64,000 nucleotides of DNA from Flaccisagitta enflata (GCA_965153355.1 OZ231127.1:60016001-60080000); one strand, 5' to 3'. Counted from the first letter of the stretch, positions 1 to 11,239 are shown. The notes: generated by a model from the letters alone, not told the origin. Numbers and translations: made by a program.

Positions 1-100
1 TTTTAGGTCATTCTAAGTCATTGAAAGTCATTCTAAGTCATTTGAAGTCATTCTTTGTCTGTAAGTCTCGCACGCGACTTATAGGTGTTGGCCTTGTTTG
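1..100 (+). repeat. Short tandem repeat plus family A/B end fragment
   Basis: A GTCATTCTAA-type tandem repeat fills bases 1-55 and runs into CGCACGCGACTTATAGGTG and GGCCTTGTTTG. The same arrangement (short tandem repeat, CGCACGCGACTTG, GGCCTTGTT) recurs at 55,620-55,736. It is the edge of a dispersed element cut by the window start. Confidence 0.6.
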
Positions 101-385
101 CCGAGGCGATTCGGATTGGACTCTTAAGAATTGAGAGCTTATTTGGTTTGTGTGTTCTAGTCCATCCTTCCACGTCGCCCCCCCCTCCCCCGTGGCCCCT
201 ATACACCCCCGATGCAGACCAGGTACCAACCAACCACCTCGCTTACCCCCTGAGCACTGTCTGCTTTCATTCTTGACTAGCTATGTTGCGCTTGGCCGCA
301 TGTCTTAGGAGAAGTTTTTACTGCGAGCGAACTGATTGATTATGATGAGTTGTCCTCGTCAGCAAATTCGGTTTGGTACACCATA
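101..385. other. No gene seen
   Basis: A C-rich stretch (177-210) and otherwise unremarkable sequence leading to the first family B copy. Confidence 0.5.
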
Positions 386-825
386 GTAACAAGTGACGCG
401 GGGTCACAATATCGTTGCGAACGGGTGGGCAGGGCAGGGGCGTCCAACCCCCATCCACACCCCACACCCATACACAAAAACCATCTCAAATGCTCGCTCT
501 CCCACTTTTCGACTCTTGTCCACGGATGGACCGACGGACCGACGGACCGACGGACCAACGGACCAACGGACGGACAAAGCCTCTTATAGAGTGACGCGGG
601 TGACAATATTGTTGTTACGGACGGATGGGCAGGGGCATACAATCCCCATCCATACCCTCCCTCAGCCCATGGTTACTCACACACGCAGACAATCATAACT
701 GCCGTATTGTAATTGCGCGTTTTCATACTTTTTGACTTGATAATCATGGACCAAAAGACGGCTCAACTGACGGGCCGACGGACGGATAAAACCTCATTTA
801 GAGTTGCGTGTCCGCATCTAAAAAA
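386..825 (+). mobile_element. Two head-to-tail family B element copies
   Basis: Copy 1 starts AACAAGTGACGCGGGGTC, has GGGTGGGCAGGG, a GACGGACC array (525-575) and CAAAGCCTCTTATAGAG. Copy 2 follows directly (GTGACGCGGGTGACAATAT), ends GAGTTGCGTGTCCGCATCTA and runs into A's. The same order recurs at 9,284 and, inverted, at 17,926 and 63,391. No coding capacity is seen, so it is non-autonomous. Confidence 0.7.
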
Positions 826-1566
826 ACGAGTATCCAAATCTAATCAAAGTATCCCATCGAGCAATTGTTAAACCCATTCAACATAGATAATTGATAATAA
901 AACCATTAAAAATATCTCCGCCATTAATTACCTGTTAAAGTATCCCATCCAGAGACAAAGACTGTCAATTGTCGAGTTGATTGGATGATCCAGAAAAGGA
1001 CGAATGGTGAAGATGACAAAATAAGGAACCCAGCAAACACTGTCAACGTAGAAGTAACATTATGCATTATGCAATGCTGCCTTTGGTGATTTGATTGGTA
1101 GTTTTCGTTGATGTCAATCTTTCTAGAAACCACTTTTTGGTCAGTTGGTCAGATCTTCGATTGTTCTGTATCATTGGCGGTCCTTTGCATCCTATTAAGG
1201 TGCTCCGATGATAGCTGCTAGAGTTATGTAAAGTAGCTTTATGCTCTTGGGACTTAACGAGAGCTTGGATCACGGGATGCTGTCTTTACCTGAATGCTCC
1301 AATAATGGCTGCAAGAGTTAGCGTGGCTTTGAGCTCTGAGACTGAAGGGATGTTTGGATGCTGTTTTTGCCGATCTCTCGAGTCTGTCGATGATGAAGAT
1401 TGTCGACGTGACGAATCTCGACGCATCGAAGTCGGCAAGTTCATCGCTCGGATTCGGCCAACCTGAAGTATAAGGAAACAAGCTCTAAGGTGCGTTGTCG
1501 CTTATCCTAAAGAGAGACTGTCTGCCTGTCTGTCTATCTGTCGTGCTATCTGTCTGTCTGTGTGTC
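826..1566. other. No gene seen
   Basis: Single-copy-looking sequence with several short open frames on the minus strand, none coding-like. A weak internal similarity occurs between about 1,185-1,270 and 1,280-1,330 (GCTCC..TGATGGCTGC..GAGTTA). Confidence 0.4.
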
Positions 1567-1579
1567 TGCCAGGCATCTG

Positions 1580-1641
<62 letters not shown>
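1567..1641. repeat. (CTGT)n microsatellite
   Basis: A nearly perfect tetranucleotide array preceded by degenerate copies from about 1,520. Confidence 0.95.
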
Positions 1642-1643
<2 letters not shown>

Positions 1644-1659
1644 CGTGATTCTATTTGCC

Positions 1660-1850
1660 GGACGCGCACGGTCTGTCTACAGTCTATGGACAAAACGGCA
1701 ATTGCAACTTTTGCTAATCACTGGTAGGATGCTGAGGTGTGATCTTTTTCAAAATGCAGGCTTATAACTGCCATGTAGAAAATTACTAAGGACTGAAGCA
1801 AACTTACAGAAGAACAATTACTACAGAGAGGCCATGTAACATTGGAGATG
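1660..1850 (+). repeat. Dispersed repeat paired in inverted orientation with 10,780-10,950
   Basis: The block from the TCTATGGACAAAACGGCAAT region through GAAGCAAACTTACAGAAGAA reappears reverse-complemented at 10,785-10,935. Its last part (TACAGAGAGGCCATGTAA) is shared with the outer ends of the large palindrome at 12,740 and 17,690. Confidence 0.75.
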
Positions 1851-2119
1851 ATTCTAATCGGCGCATTATAGGCCCTCTTTTTCCCTCCAAAATATTGACG
1901 TCTTACTCATTTTTGAGAGAAATAAAACAGTTAACACGGACGCTTCGCGGAAATAAGAAAGCCGACGCCAAAAGCAGACGGGAAAATCAATCTTGAAGAT
2001 TTTCTATTTTTTCTTCAACTTAAAAATCGAACATTGTTGCAACTAAAAATTTTCCTGACTGTTGTGGGTAGCTCCTTCATTTAAGCTCTTGCAGCGGTCT
2101 CATTATGATTTGATGAATA

Positions 2120-4418
2120 GTTAAAATGAACTTTTTTAAAAATTGAAAGCATATGTTGGAATTCAGTCGCAATGCCGGCCAGCAAATGTCAACTACCCCC
2201 CGCAAGTGTCAAATACCGCCCCCATGTGTCGTCTACCCCCGGGCAAGTGTCACCTACCCCTCCATTTGTCCACTACCCCCTGCAAGTGTTAACTACCCCC
2301 CGCAAGTGTCGATTACTTTTGCAAGTGTCGATTACCTTTGCAAGTGTTGATTTCCTGCAGTGCATTTTCCCTGCAAGTGTCAACTACCACCCGCAGTGTC
2401 ACTACCCTCTGCAAGTGTTGAATACCTCCTTTAAGTGAAGACTACCCTGCAAATGATCACCCTCGAGTCGTGTTGACTACCCCCTGCAGCGTCACTACCC
2501 CTCAAATGTTAATACTTTCACTAGTGTTACTACTTTGCTACGTCAATTACTTTCATATGTGTCAAATACTCACAAGTGTTGTCTACTTTCTAAAAGTGTG
2601 GATTCCCTCCAGTTGACAACCCCACAGCATGACTAATTTCTGCAAGTGGCAACTACTTCATTAGTGTGATTACCCTCAGCAAGTGTCAACTCCCCCTCCG
2701 CATTGATTATTTTTGCGTGTTGATTTTGCAAGTGTCAATTACTTTCTCGCAAGTGTTGACTACCCTCTGCAAATATTGACTACCCTCTGTATCCACTACA
2801 CACATAACAATGATTGACTTCAAGTGTCAACTACCCCACAAGTGCTGAATACCCCAGGACCCCGGCAGTGTCGACTTTCGGCAAGTGTTGACTACCCCAG
2901 CACAACTTCTCACAAGTGTTGATCCCTCAAATGTTTACTACTTCTGACAAGTGTTGACTACCCCTAAGTGTCAATACTCAAGTGTCGACTTCCTTCAAGT
3001 GTTGTCTACCCCCAAAAGTGTCAACTACCACCTGCGAGGGGAAGTTTATACATTTGGGGGTAGTCAACACCTTCAAGGGGTATTTAACGCTTGTAGGGGG
3101 TAGTCGACATTTGCAGGGGGTAGTTGACATTTGCGGGGGTAGTAAACACTTATGGGAAGTCATCAACATTTGAGAGGAGTAATCAACACTTGCAGGGGGT
3201 AGTTGATTCTTGCCAGGGGTAGTCAACACTTACCAGGGGTTGTTGACACTTGCCGGGGGTGGTCTACACTTCAAGGGGGAGTTGAAACTAGCTAGGGGTA
3301 GTCTACACTTTTGAGGGGGTAGTCGACACTTGCAGGGGGTAGTCAACACTTGAGGGGGAGTTGAAACTAGCCAGGGTAGTCACTTGTAGTTGACTTTGCA
3401 GGGTAGTATACACTGTGCAGGGGGTAGTCGACACTTGCAGGGGAAGCTGACACTTGAAGGGGTAGTTGACACTTGTGTAGGGTGGCTCACTTGCAGGGGG
3501 TAGTTGACATTTGGGGTAGTCAACACTTGCAGAGGTGATAGATACTTGCCAGGGGTAGTCAACACTTGCCAGGGGTAGTCGACACTTGCTGGGGGTAATT
3601 GACACTCGCAAGGGGTAGTCAACACTTGCGAGGGGTGGTTTGCACTTGGAGGGGGAATTGACACTTCCCGAGGTAGTCTACACTGTCAAGGGGTAATCAA
3701 CACTTGCAAGGGGTAGTTGACACTTGCGGGGGGTAGTCAACACTTGCCAGGAGTAGTCGACACTTGTCGGGGGCAGTCAACACTTGCCAGGGGTAGTCAA
3801 CTCTTGCAGGGGGTAGTGGGGGTGGTAGTCAACTTTTTTAGGGATAGTTGACACTTTTGAGAGTATTCAACACTTGGGGGGAGTATTCAACACTTGCAGG
3901 GGGTGGTTGACACTTGCAGGGGGTAGTCAACACTTACAGGGGTAGTCAAAACTTACCGGGGGTAGTTGATACTTGCGGGAGGTAGTCGACACTTAAAGGG
4001 GGGTAGTCAACACTTGCGGGGGGTAGTCAACAATTGGGGAGTAGTTGACACTTTTAGGGGGTAGTCGACACTTTTGGGGGGTAGACAACACTTGTGGGAG
4101 GTATTCAACACTTGTGGGGGGTAGTTAACACTTGCAGCGGGTAGTAGACACCTGCAGGGGGTAGTTGTCACTTGCGAAAGGTAGTCGACACTTGCGAGGG
4201 GTAGTCGACACTTGCGGGGGGTAGTAAACACTTGCAGGGGGTAGTGGACAATTGGAGGGGTAGTCGACACTTGCCCGGGGGTAGACGACACCTGCAGGGG
4301 GGATTTGACACTTGTGGGGGATAGTTGACACTTACGGAGGGTAGTTGACATTTGCTGGCTGGCTTTGCGACTGAATGCCAACATATATGCTTTCAATTTC
4401 TAAAAAGTTCATTTTAAC
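2120..4418. mobile_element. Inverted-repeat element filled with a ~20 bp minisatellite
   Basis: The ends are inverted copies of about 75-80 bases, starting GTTAAAATGAACTTTTT on the left and ending AAAAAGTTCATTTTAAC on the right. They include GAAAGCATAT and the CAGTCGCAA...CCAGCAAATGTC junction. Between them lies a tandem repeat with unit like GGGGGTAGTCGACACTTGCA. The unit runs in C-rich orientation from about 2,190 to 3,010 and in G-rich orientation from about 3,050 to 4,340, so the two arrays converge on a short non-repeat hinge. No protein is encoded; open frames here are repeat translations. It is a foldback-type non-autonomous element by structure. Confidence 0.8.
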
Positions 4419-5269
4419 AATTTACATGACCTCCCTGTAGTAATTCATCTGTCTCAACGGCCTGTAAATTCCTTTTTGGCTCATCTCCTTGGTAACCCCA
4501 TAAAATGGGGCTTACCGTTCTCAGCCAAAAACCATCGAAAATATTCTAAGTCTGGGATTTTCAAACTAGCTATCTGTCTTTGAGGTAAATTAATCTCTAA
4601 CTCGCTTGCAGTTGCTACGGTTGAAATTCCTATCACTAGTCTGTTGATAGCCTCTTATGAAATAAAAAGCCCCAGCCTTCCCACGATTTTCCCGGCATCC
4701 CCGTACCACACCACGAACACTTGAGGCTAAAAGAAATTCCTTTTGTTTTGACACAAAGATTTTTGTATGATTGAAACTTTATTCGGTAAAGAAGAAGATA
4801 TACGTAAATAAAAGCAACACACAGTATGGAATGTTCATAATTTTCTCTACTAGTCTGTCTTTGTCGGTTTGTGTCTGTCTGTCTGTGTGTGTGTCTCTAA
4901 TTTTCTTAATTCTCTCTGTCTCTTCCTTGACACAATAACCCCTTTGCGTAATGCCCCTTTCAATTCAAACCTAATCCCGTAAACAATGTAATGATTGGCG
5001 CTAAAGCCTTTGATGCTGAAATAAATGAAATATTCTAAGAAACATAGTTTCTCTATGATTGAGATGTTCAGTCTATTCAATACAAAAAGAAAATTTACCA
5101 CGATGCAAACCAAAAAAGATCTTTTCTGTCAATGTGTCCGTTTGTCTTAGTCATGTCTATTGGTCTCATTCTTGAACCTGACCCCCCCCCCCTTCAGCCC
5201 CTGGAATTTAACCAAACTCAAAATTAAAGTAAATGGTGGTAAGACCGACAATTGAAAAAGACTAAGTAA
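4419..5269. other. No gene seen
   Basis: AT-rich sequence with a short CTGT run near 4,870 and a C homopolymer near 5,184. The minus-strand open frame at 4,850-5,113 has no coding character. Confidence 0.4.
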
Positions 5270-5271
5270 TA

Positions 5272-5674
5272 CAGACAGGACCATTTTAAGAGCTGAGGCG
5301 GGACCCTAAGCGTTAGCACCCCCCCCTCCAGCCCACTGTATTCAGACAATTTTGACACTTAATGTGGTGGTTGACACCTTAGGTGGGTACAAGTGGCGCC
5401 ACCATGGCATTTTTAAATTTCCACCTAGAACACCTTTAAATTTAAAAAAATTGATGAAAAAAACTGTTCAATTTTTTTTGGCAGATTTGGGTGATTTTAT
5501 TAAATTTAAGGGTGTTCTAAATAGAAATTTAAAAATTGCCACAGTGGCGCCATTTGTACCCACCTAAGGTGTCAATCGCCACAGTAAGTGTCAAAATTAT
5601 CTAAACACAGTAGGCTGTAGGGGGGGATGCTAATGCTTAGGGTCCCGCCTCAGCTCTTAAAATGGTCCCGTCTG
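5272..5674. mobile_element. 403 bp palindromic MITE with TA target duplication
   Basis: It starts CAGACAGGACCATTTTAA and ends TTAAAATGGTCCCGTCTG, with TA on both outer sides. The arms stay complementary almost to the middle (GGCGGGACCCTAAGC, GACACCTTAGGTGGGTAC, GTGGCGCCA and their complements). TA duplication with CAG termini is typical of Tc1/mariner-type non-autonomous elements; no transposase is present. Confidence 0.85.
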
Positions 5675-5720
5675 TAGATGTAAACAATTTCCATGCTGAG
5701 TGATGTATATACTGTCAACA

Positions 5721-5890
5721 AAGCCGGATCCACAGCTACCTCAGTCGCGTGCGGGTGGGTAGGGGCCATATTTGAGGTCACTAGACCATTTGGGCAGGAG
5801 CAGTGACGTCACAGAATAAAAAACATAAACCAACCAAACGAACGACCAACGGACAAAGCCAGATGTAGTTGCGTGCATGTGAGTTTAAAA
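5721..5890 (+). mobile_element. Family A element copy
   Basis: It reads GCCGGATCCACAGCTACC, then GCGTGCGGGTGGGTAGGGG, CATTTGGGCAGGAGCAGTGA, CGTCACAGAA, a CCAACCAAACG array and GACAAAGCCAG, ending near TTGCGTGCATGTGA. Its conserved TGACGTCA sits next to the GGAGCAG block; whether this CRE-like site is functional is unknown. Confidence 0.75.
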
Positions 5891-5959
5891 CGCAGCTTTC
5901 TCAGTTGTTTCAAAAAGTCATAGCTACGCCACAGCACAGGAAAAGAAACTGAGAAAAAG

Positions 5960-6505
5960 CAATGGAATGCGCCAGTTGGGCGCTTCGCATAACAAAAAAT
6001 TTGATTTTCTTCTCATCCCGCTAACCTAATACGGTGTGAAAAAAACTATGGAGATGATCATTTTTCTTTTCTCAAAATTCCTTCATCTTCCGTTTTTGTT
6101 TTGGCCTTAAAGTTTTCTCAGATTTCCCAGAATTCAGCAAAATTCTGTGTAGTCTTGTTACAAAAGGAACAATTGTTAGTTTTAGAAAATCATGATTTTT
6201 GTAAAAATATATTAAAATTTCAGAGCATAAGTTACGAAAGAGCTTGTGAAAAGGCAGATTAACAATTCTTTAAAAAAAAAATTTGTAAAAGATAATTCAA
6301 TGAAGATCACCATATCTTTTTATCCCACTGCAATATATAAATTAGGCTCTCAAAAATAATTTTCTAAAAAACAGAAGATGAACGATTTTTGATAAAAGAA
6401 AAATAGTAAGGGTCCTAAAATTTGCCACTCTACATTAAGCAAAGAGGATGAAGAGAAATAAGCAACTTTTGCTATGTGAAGCACCCAAATGCGCCAGTCC
6501 CCTTT
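5960..6505. repeat. Imperfect inverted repeat (~540 bp)
   Basis: AATGCGCCAGTTGGGCGCTT and CGCATAACAAAA on the left match, reverse-complemented, TTTTGCTATGTGAAGCACCC and AATGCGCCAG on the right. Inner arms also pair (TTCATCTTCCGTTTTTG with AAAAACAGAAGATGAA). It is a diverged MITE by appearance. Confidence 0.6.
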
Positions 6506-6762
6506 TAGAAAGCAAAGAATGAAGTTTGTTTTTTCTGTTCTTTCGAGAGCGGCATCACGTGTGACCTGTGCTGAAGGCTGGGTAGAGAAATATTAGGACC
6601 TGAATGTATGTCGGATGACGCGATGAGGGTAAATTGTGTATCCAAAATGTTCCCAGGCGTCCTCCAATTGAATCTTTTTCTGAAATCATGTTTTCATAAA
6701 TTTTAAGTTCATTTTCATTTTCATTCATTTTCAGTGCAATCCATGGGATTTGCTTGAAAAAA

Positions 6763-6862
6763 AACAAGGCCAAATATATAGCTACCCCAGTTGCGTGGGG
6801 TTGGCAGGGGCTATATTTGAGTTCACTAGACCATTTGAGCAGGAGCAGTGACGTCACAGAAT
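6763..6862 (+). mobile_element. Family A 5' part interrupted by microsatellite
   Basis: The order AACAAGGCC, GCTACCCCAGTTGCGTG, CATTTGAGCAGGAGCAGTGA, CGTCACAGAA matches other A copies. The rest is replaced by a GT/CT microsatellite. Confidence 0.7.
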
Positions 6863-6897
6863 ATGTTTGTGTGTGTGTGCGTGCGCACATGTGCGTC

Positions 6898-7024
<127 letters not shown>

Positions 7025-7202
7025 TTTGAGCCAGCTTCGTCAATTTCCTCCCAAAGATGTTCTGCTGCCTTTCAAAAAGGGAAAATCGTTGTCATTGGCA
7101 TTACGTTCGATGACTCCTCGTCCATGCAGATGAATCTTTCTCCTGAAATCATAATGACATAATTGTAATTTTTTTTTTGTAATCTATACAATTTACTAAA
7201 AA

Positions 7203-7204
<2 letters not shown>

Positions 7205-7288
<84 letters not shown>
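7205..7288. repeat. (CT)n microsatellite
   Basis: A second pure CT array. The sequence after each array is related (GTCAA/CTCGTCAA, AAGATGTTCTGC/AAGGTGTTCTGC, CTGCCTTTCAA/CCGCTTTTCAA, TCCATG.AGATGAA), so the array and its 3' flank were duplicated together about 290 bases apart. Confidence 0.9.
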
Positions 7289-7289
<1 letters not shown>

Positions 7290-8091
7290 CTGTCACACAA
7301 ACCCGGCGTCCAAAACTCGTCAATGCTCGCGAAGGTGTTCTGCCGCTTTTCAATTATCAAAAATGGCTTTGCCGTTGCGTTTTTGTCTCATTGTCCATGT
7401 AGATGAAGATGCAGCGATACGCGTACCTATTTAAGTTGTCATTAGATGAAGTAAACAAAATTTTTTTTTAACTGACGGACCAAAGGATGGGAGGACCAAC
7501 AGAGGGACCAACAAATTGACACAGCATATCATAGAGCTAAAAGCAGATACTTGTAGATTTTATGTAAATAAGTATAGCATCCTCGCGCCTCAATATTAGG
7601 CTATGTCTGCCCTCATCAGTCCGTTTATGGCAAAATGTTGAACACGGTTTTTAGTTACAGGACTCTAGAACTTGCTGTATCGGTTGTTTGGTCTGTTGGT
7701 CCGTCCCTAACCAAAACGAAGCAGAGCATTTCTTTTATTACTGTTTCGCTCCTGCCCACCAATTTGCGGTCGGAGGGAGTTTATAAGGCATTTTTGTTAG
7801 CTGTGCTACCTTAAAATTTTACCTGGTGACTGTTCGAGAGAAAACCTTCCACTAGACGCAGTCCCTATCAATTTGACAATCCCTGTTTTCATTGTGATTG
7901 ATCTTGTCGGCGATTACTGATGAATTAGTTGTGAAAATGTCCATGCAGTCGTGGGTAGCACAAGGGAAACTCGAGTTTATAATTTTAGATCCAGTTAATG
8001 AGTTCGTTTTTTTTTTCAAATGAAATTCAAAGACAGACTTTGACCACCCCCACCGGCTAGAGATGCTTAAATATGATAAATTAGTATTTCA
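7289..8091. other. No gene seen; degraded family B/A fragments
   Basis: GACGGACCAAAGGATGG to CACAGCATATCATAGAG (7,475-7,535) looks like a decayed element tail, and CCGTCCCTAACC (7,700) another. Nothing coding-like. Confidence 0.4.
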
Positions 8092-8396
8092 GGTCGGATG
8101 CACAGCTACCTTAGTTGCGTGCGGGTAGACAGGGGCGGTGAAAAACAAGGTCATTAGACCTAAGTCGCGTGCATTGGCCGTTTCACATAAGGTCAGACAG
8201 ACAGACAGGCAGACAGAAAGGAATTTTCAAAATGACCTTTTCAAAATGACCTTTGAATTCATCTCCCGGTATATTCTATACTGTTCAAAAATGCAAAAAA
8301 ACGCAAAAAATGTTAATTGTGACGGACGGACCGAAAAGTGGCACGCGACTAAAAAGCAAAGTGTGAGTTGTAGAGTCGAATGCACGCGACTAAAAA
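8092..8396 (+). mobile_element. Family A element copy
   Basis: GGTCGGATGCACAGCTACC at the start and GCACGCGACTAAAAA at the end frame a copy with short CAGA and GGAC arrays. A truncated inverted copy begins about 100 bases later (8,495). Confidence 0.7.
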
Positions 8397-8494
8397 TGAA
8401 CTCTTAGTCATTAGTCAAGTTAAGGGGATGTTTTTCACAAAATTAATTACTAGTACCTTTAAGAGCATTAAGTACTGACTGATCAAATTTGTTT

Positions 8495-8566
8495 TATTTT
8501 TAGTCGCTTGCTAGTTGACTCTACACCCCGTTTTGTCCATCCGTCTGTTGGTTGGTTGGTTGGTTT
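8495..8566 (-). mobile_element. Family A end fragment, inverted
   Basis: TTTTTAGTCGCTTGCTAG, GACTCTACACCCCG, TTTGTCCATCCGTC, then a GGTT array. Tail-to-tail with the copy ending at 8,396. Confidence 0.65.
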
Positions 8567-9283
8567 CTATAGTTTTTAAAAGAGGTAGAAATTAGTACCA
8601 AAAAAAAAAATACTACAGCATTCTTAATTTTGGAGCTATAACAAGCATTTTCTGGCCGTTGTGGGTCTTTGCATTGTCTTCCCCGGGTCATGATGCGGAG
8701 GAATCATTTTTTATCGTTGTTGGCCGGTTTCGCGATGTCGATTGAGGTTGATCTGGCTTTGCGAGTGCAGTTTTCGTTGATGCTTCTTCCACAGCTTATG
8801 GCGTATTAGGAAACGTATCTGGCTTCTAATAGGAACGTCAACTTGGGTTGGTTCCTCGAAAGTGCGAGTGAAAACGCTATGTCAGAATTTTTTTCGTGTG
8901 TTTGAATAGATCCCACGCGACCAATATGGAAGAATATTGTCTAAATGCAATGAATTTCATTCATTTTTGGCCAAAATCATGTCTGGGTATTTTTTTTTCT
9001 TCAAAAAAATTATGTAAAAAATGAAAGAAATAAGGAAGCTTAGAAGAAAGGGTTATTTTGGCTCAACTTAGGCGACGTGAGGTAACGTGAGCTGCATGTT
9101 ATATCCCCAGAGTATGACCAATTCAAATCTGTTTTCATTTTCACTCCATGACAACGCGCGTTGACGCGATAAAAAAAAAGAAACAGTCTATGACTTTGCA
9201 AAAGCTACAACCAAATAGTCACAAATCAACAGGGTATTCTGGTAATAAATGCTTTGTGCGCAGTCAAGAAGGATCAAATCAAA
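8567..9283. other. No gene seen
   Basis: AT-rich with several A homopolymers; no coding-like frame. Confidence 0.4.
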
Positions 9284-9567
9284 GGTAACAAGTGACACGG
9301 GGTCACAATATCGTTGCGGATGGGTGGGCAGGGGCAGCCAACCCTGATACACGCCCAACACCCCACCTAACAGCCTTTCAAATACACAGAAAGCTTCAAA
9401 ACGCTCGTTTTCTCACTTTTCGACAAAGCCTCTTATTCATGTTTATATTCGTAAATGAGAACATTTACAGCACATACAGCGAAAGATCACAGTAATACCG
9501 ACACAAAGGGTAAAAGAGAAAAAAAAAATGGTAAAGTCTTATAGAGTTGCGTGTCCGCAACTAAAAA
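9284..9567 (+). mobile_element. Family B element copy with an internal interruption
   Basis: Starts AACAAGTGACACGGGGTC, has ATGGGTGGGCAGGGG and CACTTTTCGACAAAGCCTC, then about 90 unrelated bases. The proper end follows: TATAGAGTTGCGTGTCCGCA and CTAAAAA. Confidence 0.7.
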
Positions 9568-9589
9568 GTAACAAGACTCTGAAACAAAA

Positions 9590-9699
9590 GCACCGTAAAC
9601 AACCGCAACAAAAACAATCAAACAAAAACAAACAAACAAAAAACAAAACAACAAAACAACAAAAACAACAATGCAATAAGCAACAATAACAACGTAAGC

Positions 9700-9730
<31 letters not shown>

Positions 9731-9938
9731 GTGCGAACAACAACAAGTGCAATAACAACAATGAGAACAATTAAAATAGCAGCAAATAAAACAATGAGAT
9801 CAACAACAATGACAACAGCGAAAACAAAAATAACAAAAACAATGATAGCAACACTGACAACAACAACAACGACAATAACATCAACACCAAGAAAATGAAA
9901 CCAATAATAACGTAAGCAACAATAACAATGGCAACAGC

Positions 9939-9989
<51 letters not shown>

Positions 9990-10061
9990 AACAACGATGA
10001 CAACAACAAAAATGACAGAAATAAAGAAAACAAAAACGATGACAACAAATTAACAACAATG

Positions 10062-10098
<37 letters not shown>

Positions 10099-10155
10099 CT
10101 AACAACAACAAAAACAAAAACAACAACAACATAAACAACAACAACAACAACAAGC
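9590..10155. repeat. AAC/ACA-rich trinucleotide tract
   Basis: Pure (AAC)n blocks (for example 9,938-9,987 and 10,062-10,098) alternate with degenerate copies. The apparent Leu/Val/Cys-rich protein on the minus strand is a translation of this tract. Confidence 0.95.
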
Positions 10156-11239
10156 AAGAGGAGAGAATCAGCATCAGTGTTGTTGTCATCCAATTCTACG
10201 TGCTTGTCATATGAATTTAGCGTTTTATATGGTTGGGCCTTTCCCAATATTTGTTCAGCATTGTTGTCAGTGTTAGGTGCCTTTTTTCAATGAAAATGGA
10301 CATTCTACCTTTTCCCCCAATAAAAACGATATTTTTGAGCTTTTTTGGCAAATCTCATCCATTGATTAGCTCAAGAAGAGGGTGACGGTGATTGAGAAAA
10401 AGTAGACAGAAACACCCAATAGGGCGATTTTACAATTTTTAGCCACAACGACTTAGATTACCAAAAAATGTGGGTTACGAGGTATCAAATGAAAGCCCTT
10501 GCAATACTGCATCGACTCGTACCGGTGATTAGGGGTTTGGAGAAAAAAAAATTTGTTCGTTTACATTGCTACTTCTAAATGTTGCTACGGAATTATTCCG
10601 CTTGAAAACCATCTCTCTGGATATCGTTCATTTGGGTTTCAATCCTTTTTCTACTTTTTTGCTTTTATTCTAAAAAATATTGCTGCTGAAAAAAAGCGCT
10701 GCTTCTTCAGAACATGTTCTAAGATAACTAAATTGCGAAAGAAGGAGACTCGCCTACATACATTTTTTTCCTTCAGATGTGTTCTTCTGTAAGTTTGCTT
10801 CAGTCCTTAGTAATTTTCTACATAGCAGTTATAAGCCTGCATTTTGAAAAAGATCACACCTCAGCATCCTACCAGTGATTAGCAAAAGTTGCGATTGTCG
10901 TTTTGTCCATAGACTGTCTAGCTGTCTCCTCTTTTGTCTCTCTGTCCATCATTTTTTTTCAGTCTTTTTTTGCGGCGGACCATTGAGAAAAGACCACTGA
11001 CCAAATTTTTTCTGAGTCATAACAGAAGACCTAATCAACTTATGATAAGTATAAAGTATTTACCCTTAAAGTATTTACCCTTAAAATTTGCAAATTTCTC
11101 GGCCTAGCCCTTGTTCGCCCAATCAAAGTTGTTGCTGAACAGACCTCTTGATTATGTTGCAGCGTGCAGCGCCGCTGCTCGGAAGGGAAGGGTGCATGTC
11201 GGAAGGTTTTGGAAGGAAAAGGAGAAAAGGAAAAATAGT
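10156..11239. other. No gene seen; contains the inverted partner of 1,660-1,850
   Basis: 10,780-10,950 is the reverse complement of the repeat at 1,660-1,815. The rest is AT-rich with no coding-like frame, apart from a more GC-rich 80 bases at 11,150-11,230. Confidence 0.5.

Noticed and set aside
2153-4396. Pro/Thr/Ser/Val-rich repeat proteins on both strands
   Set aside because: They follow the ~20 bp minisatellite of the inverted-repeat element and are symmetric across its arms.
5760-5890. tRNA-derived SINE interpretation of family A
   Set aside because: No A-box/B-box pair was recognised in the copies, and the self-complementary end plus internal arrays do not fit a SINE tail.
9590-10155. 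CRISPR-like array of short repeats
   Set aside because: No fixed repeat-spacer periodicity; a simple trinucleotide tract in eukaryotic DNA. The same applies to the 13 bp and 20 bp minisatellites, which have no unique spacers.
9487-10247. Long Leu/Val/Cys-rich frames on the minus strand
   Set aside because: They are translations of the AAC/GTT trinucleotide tract; every frame stays open.
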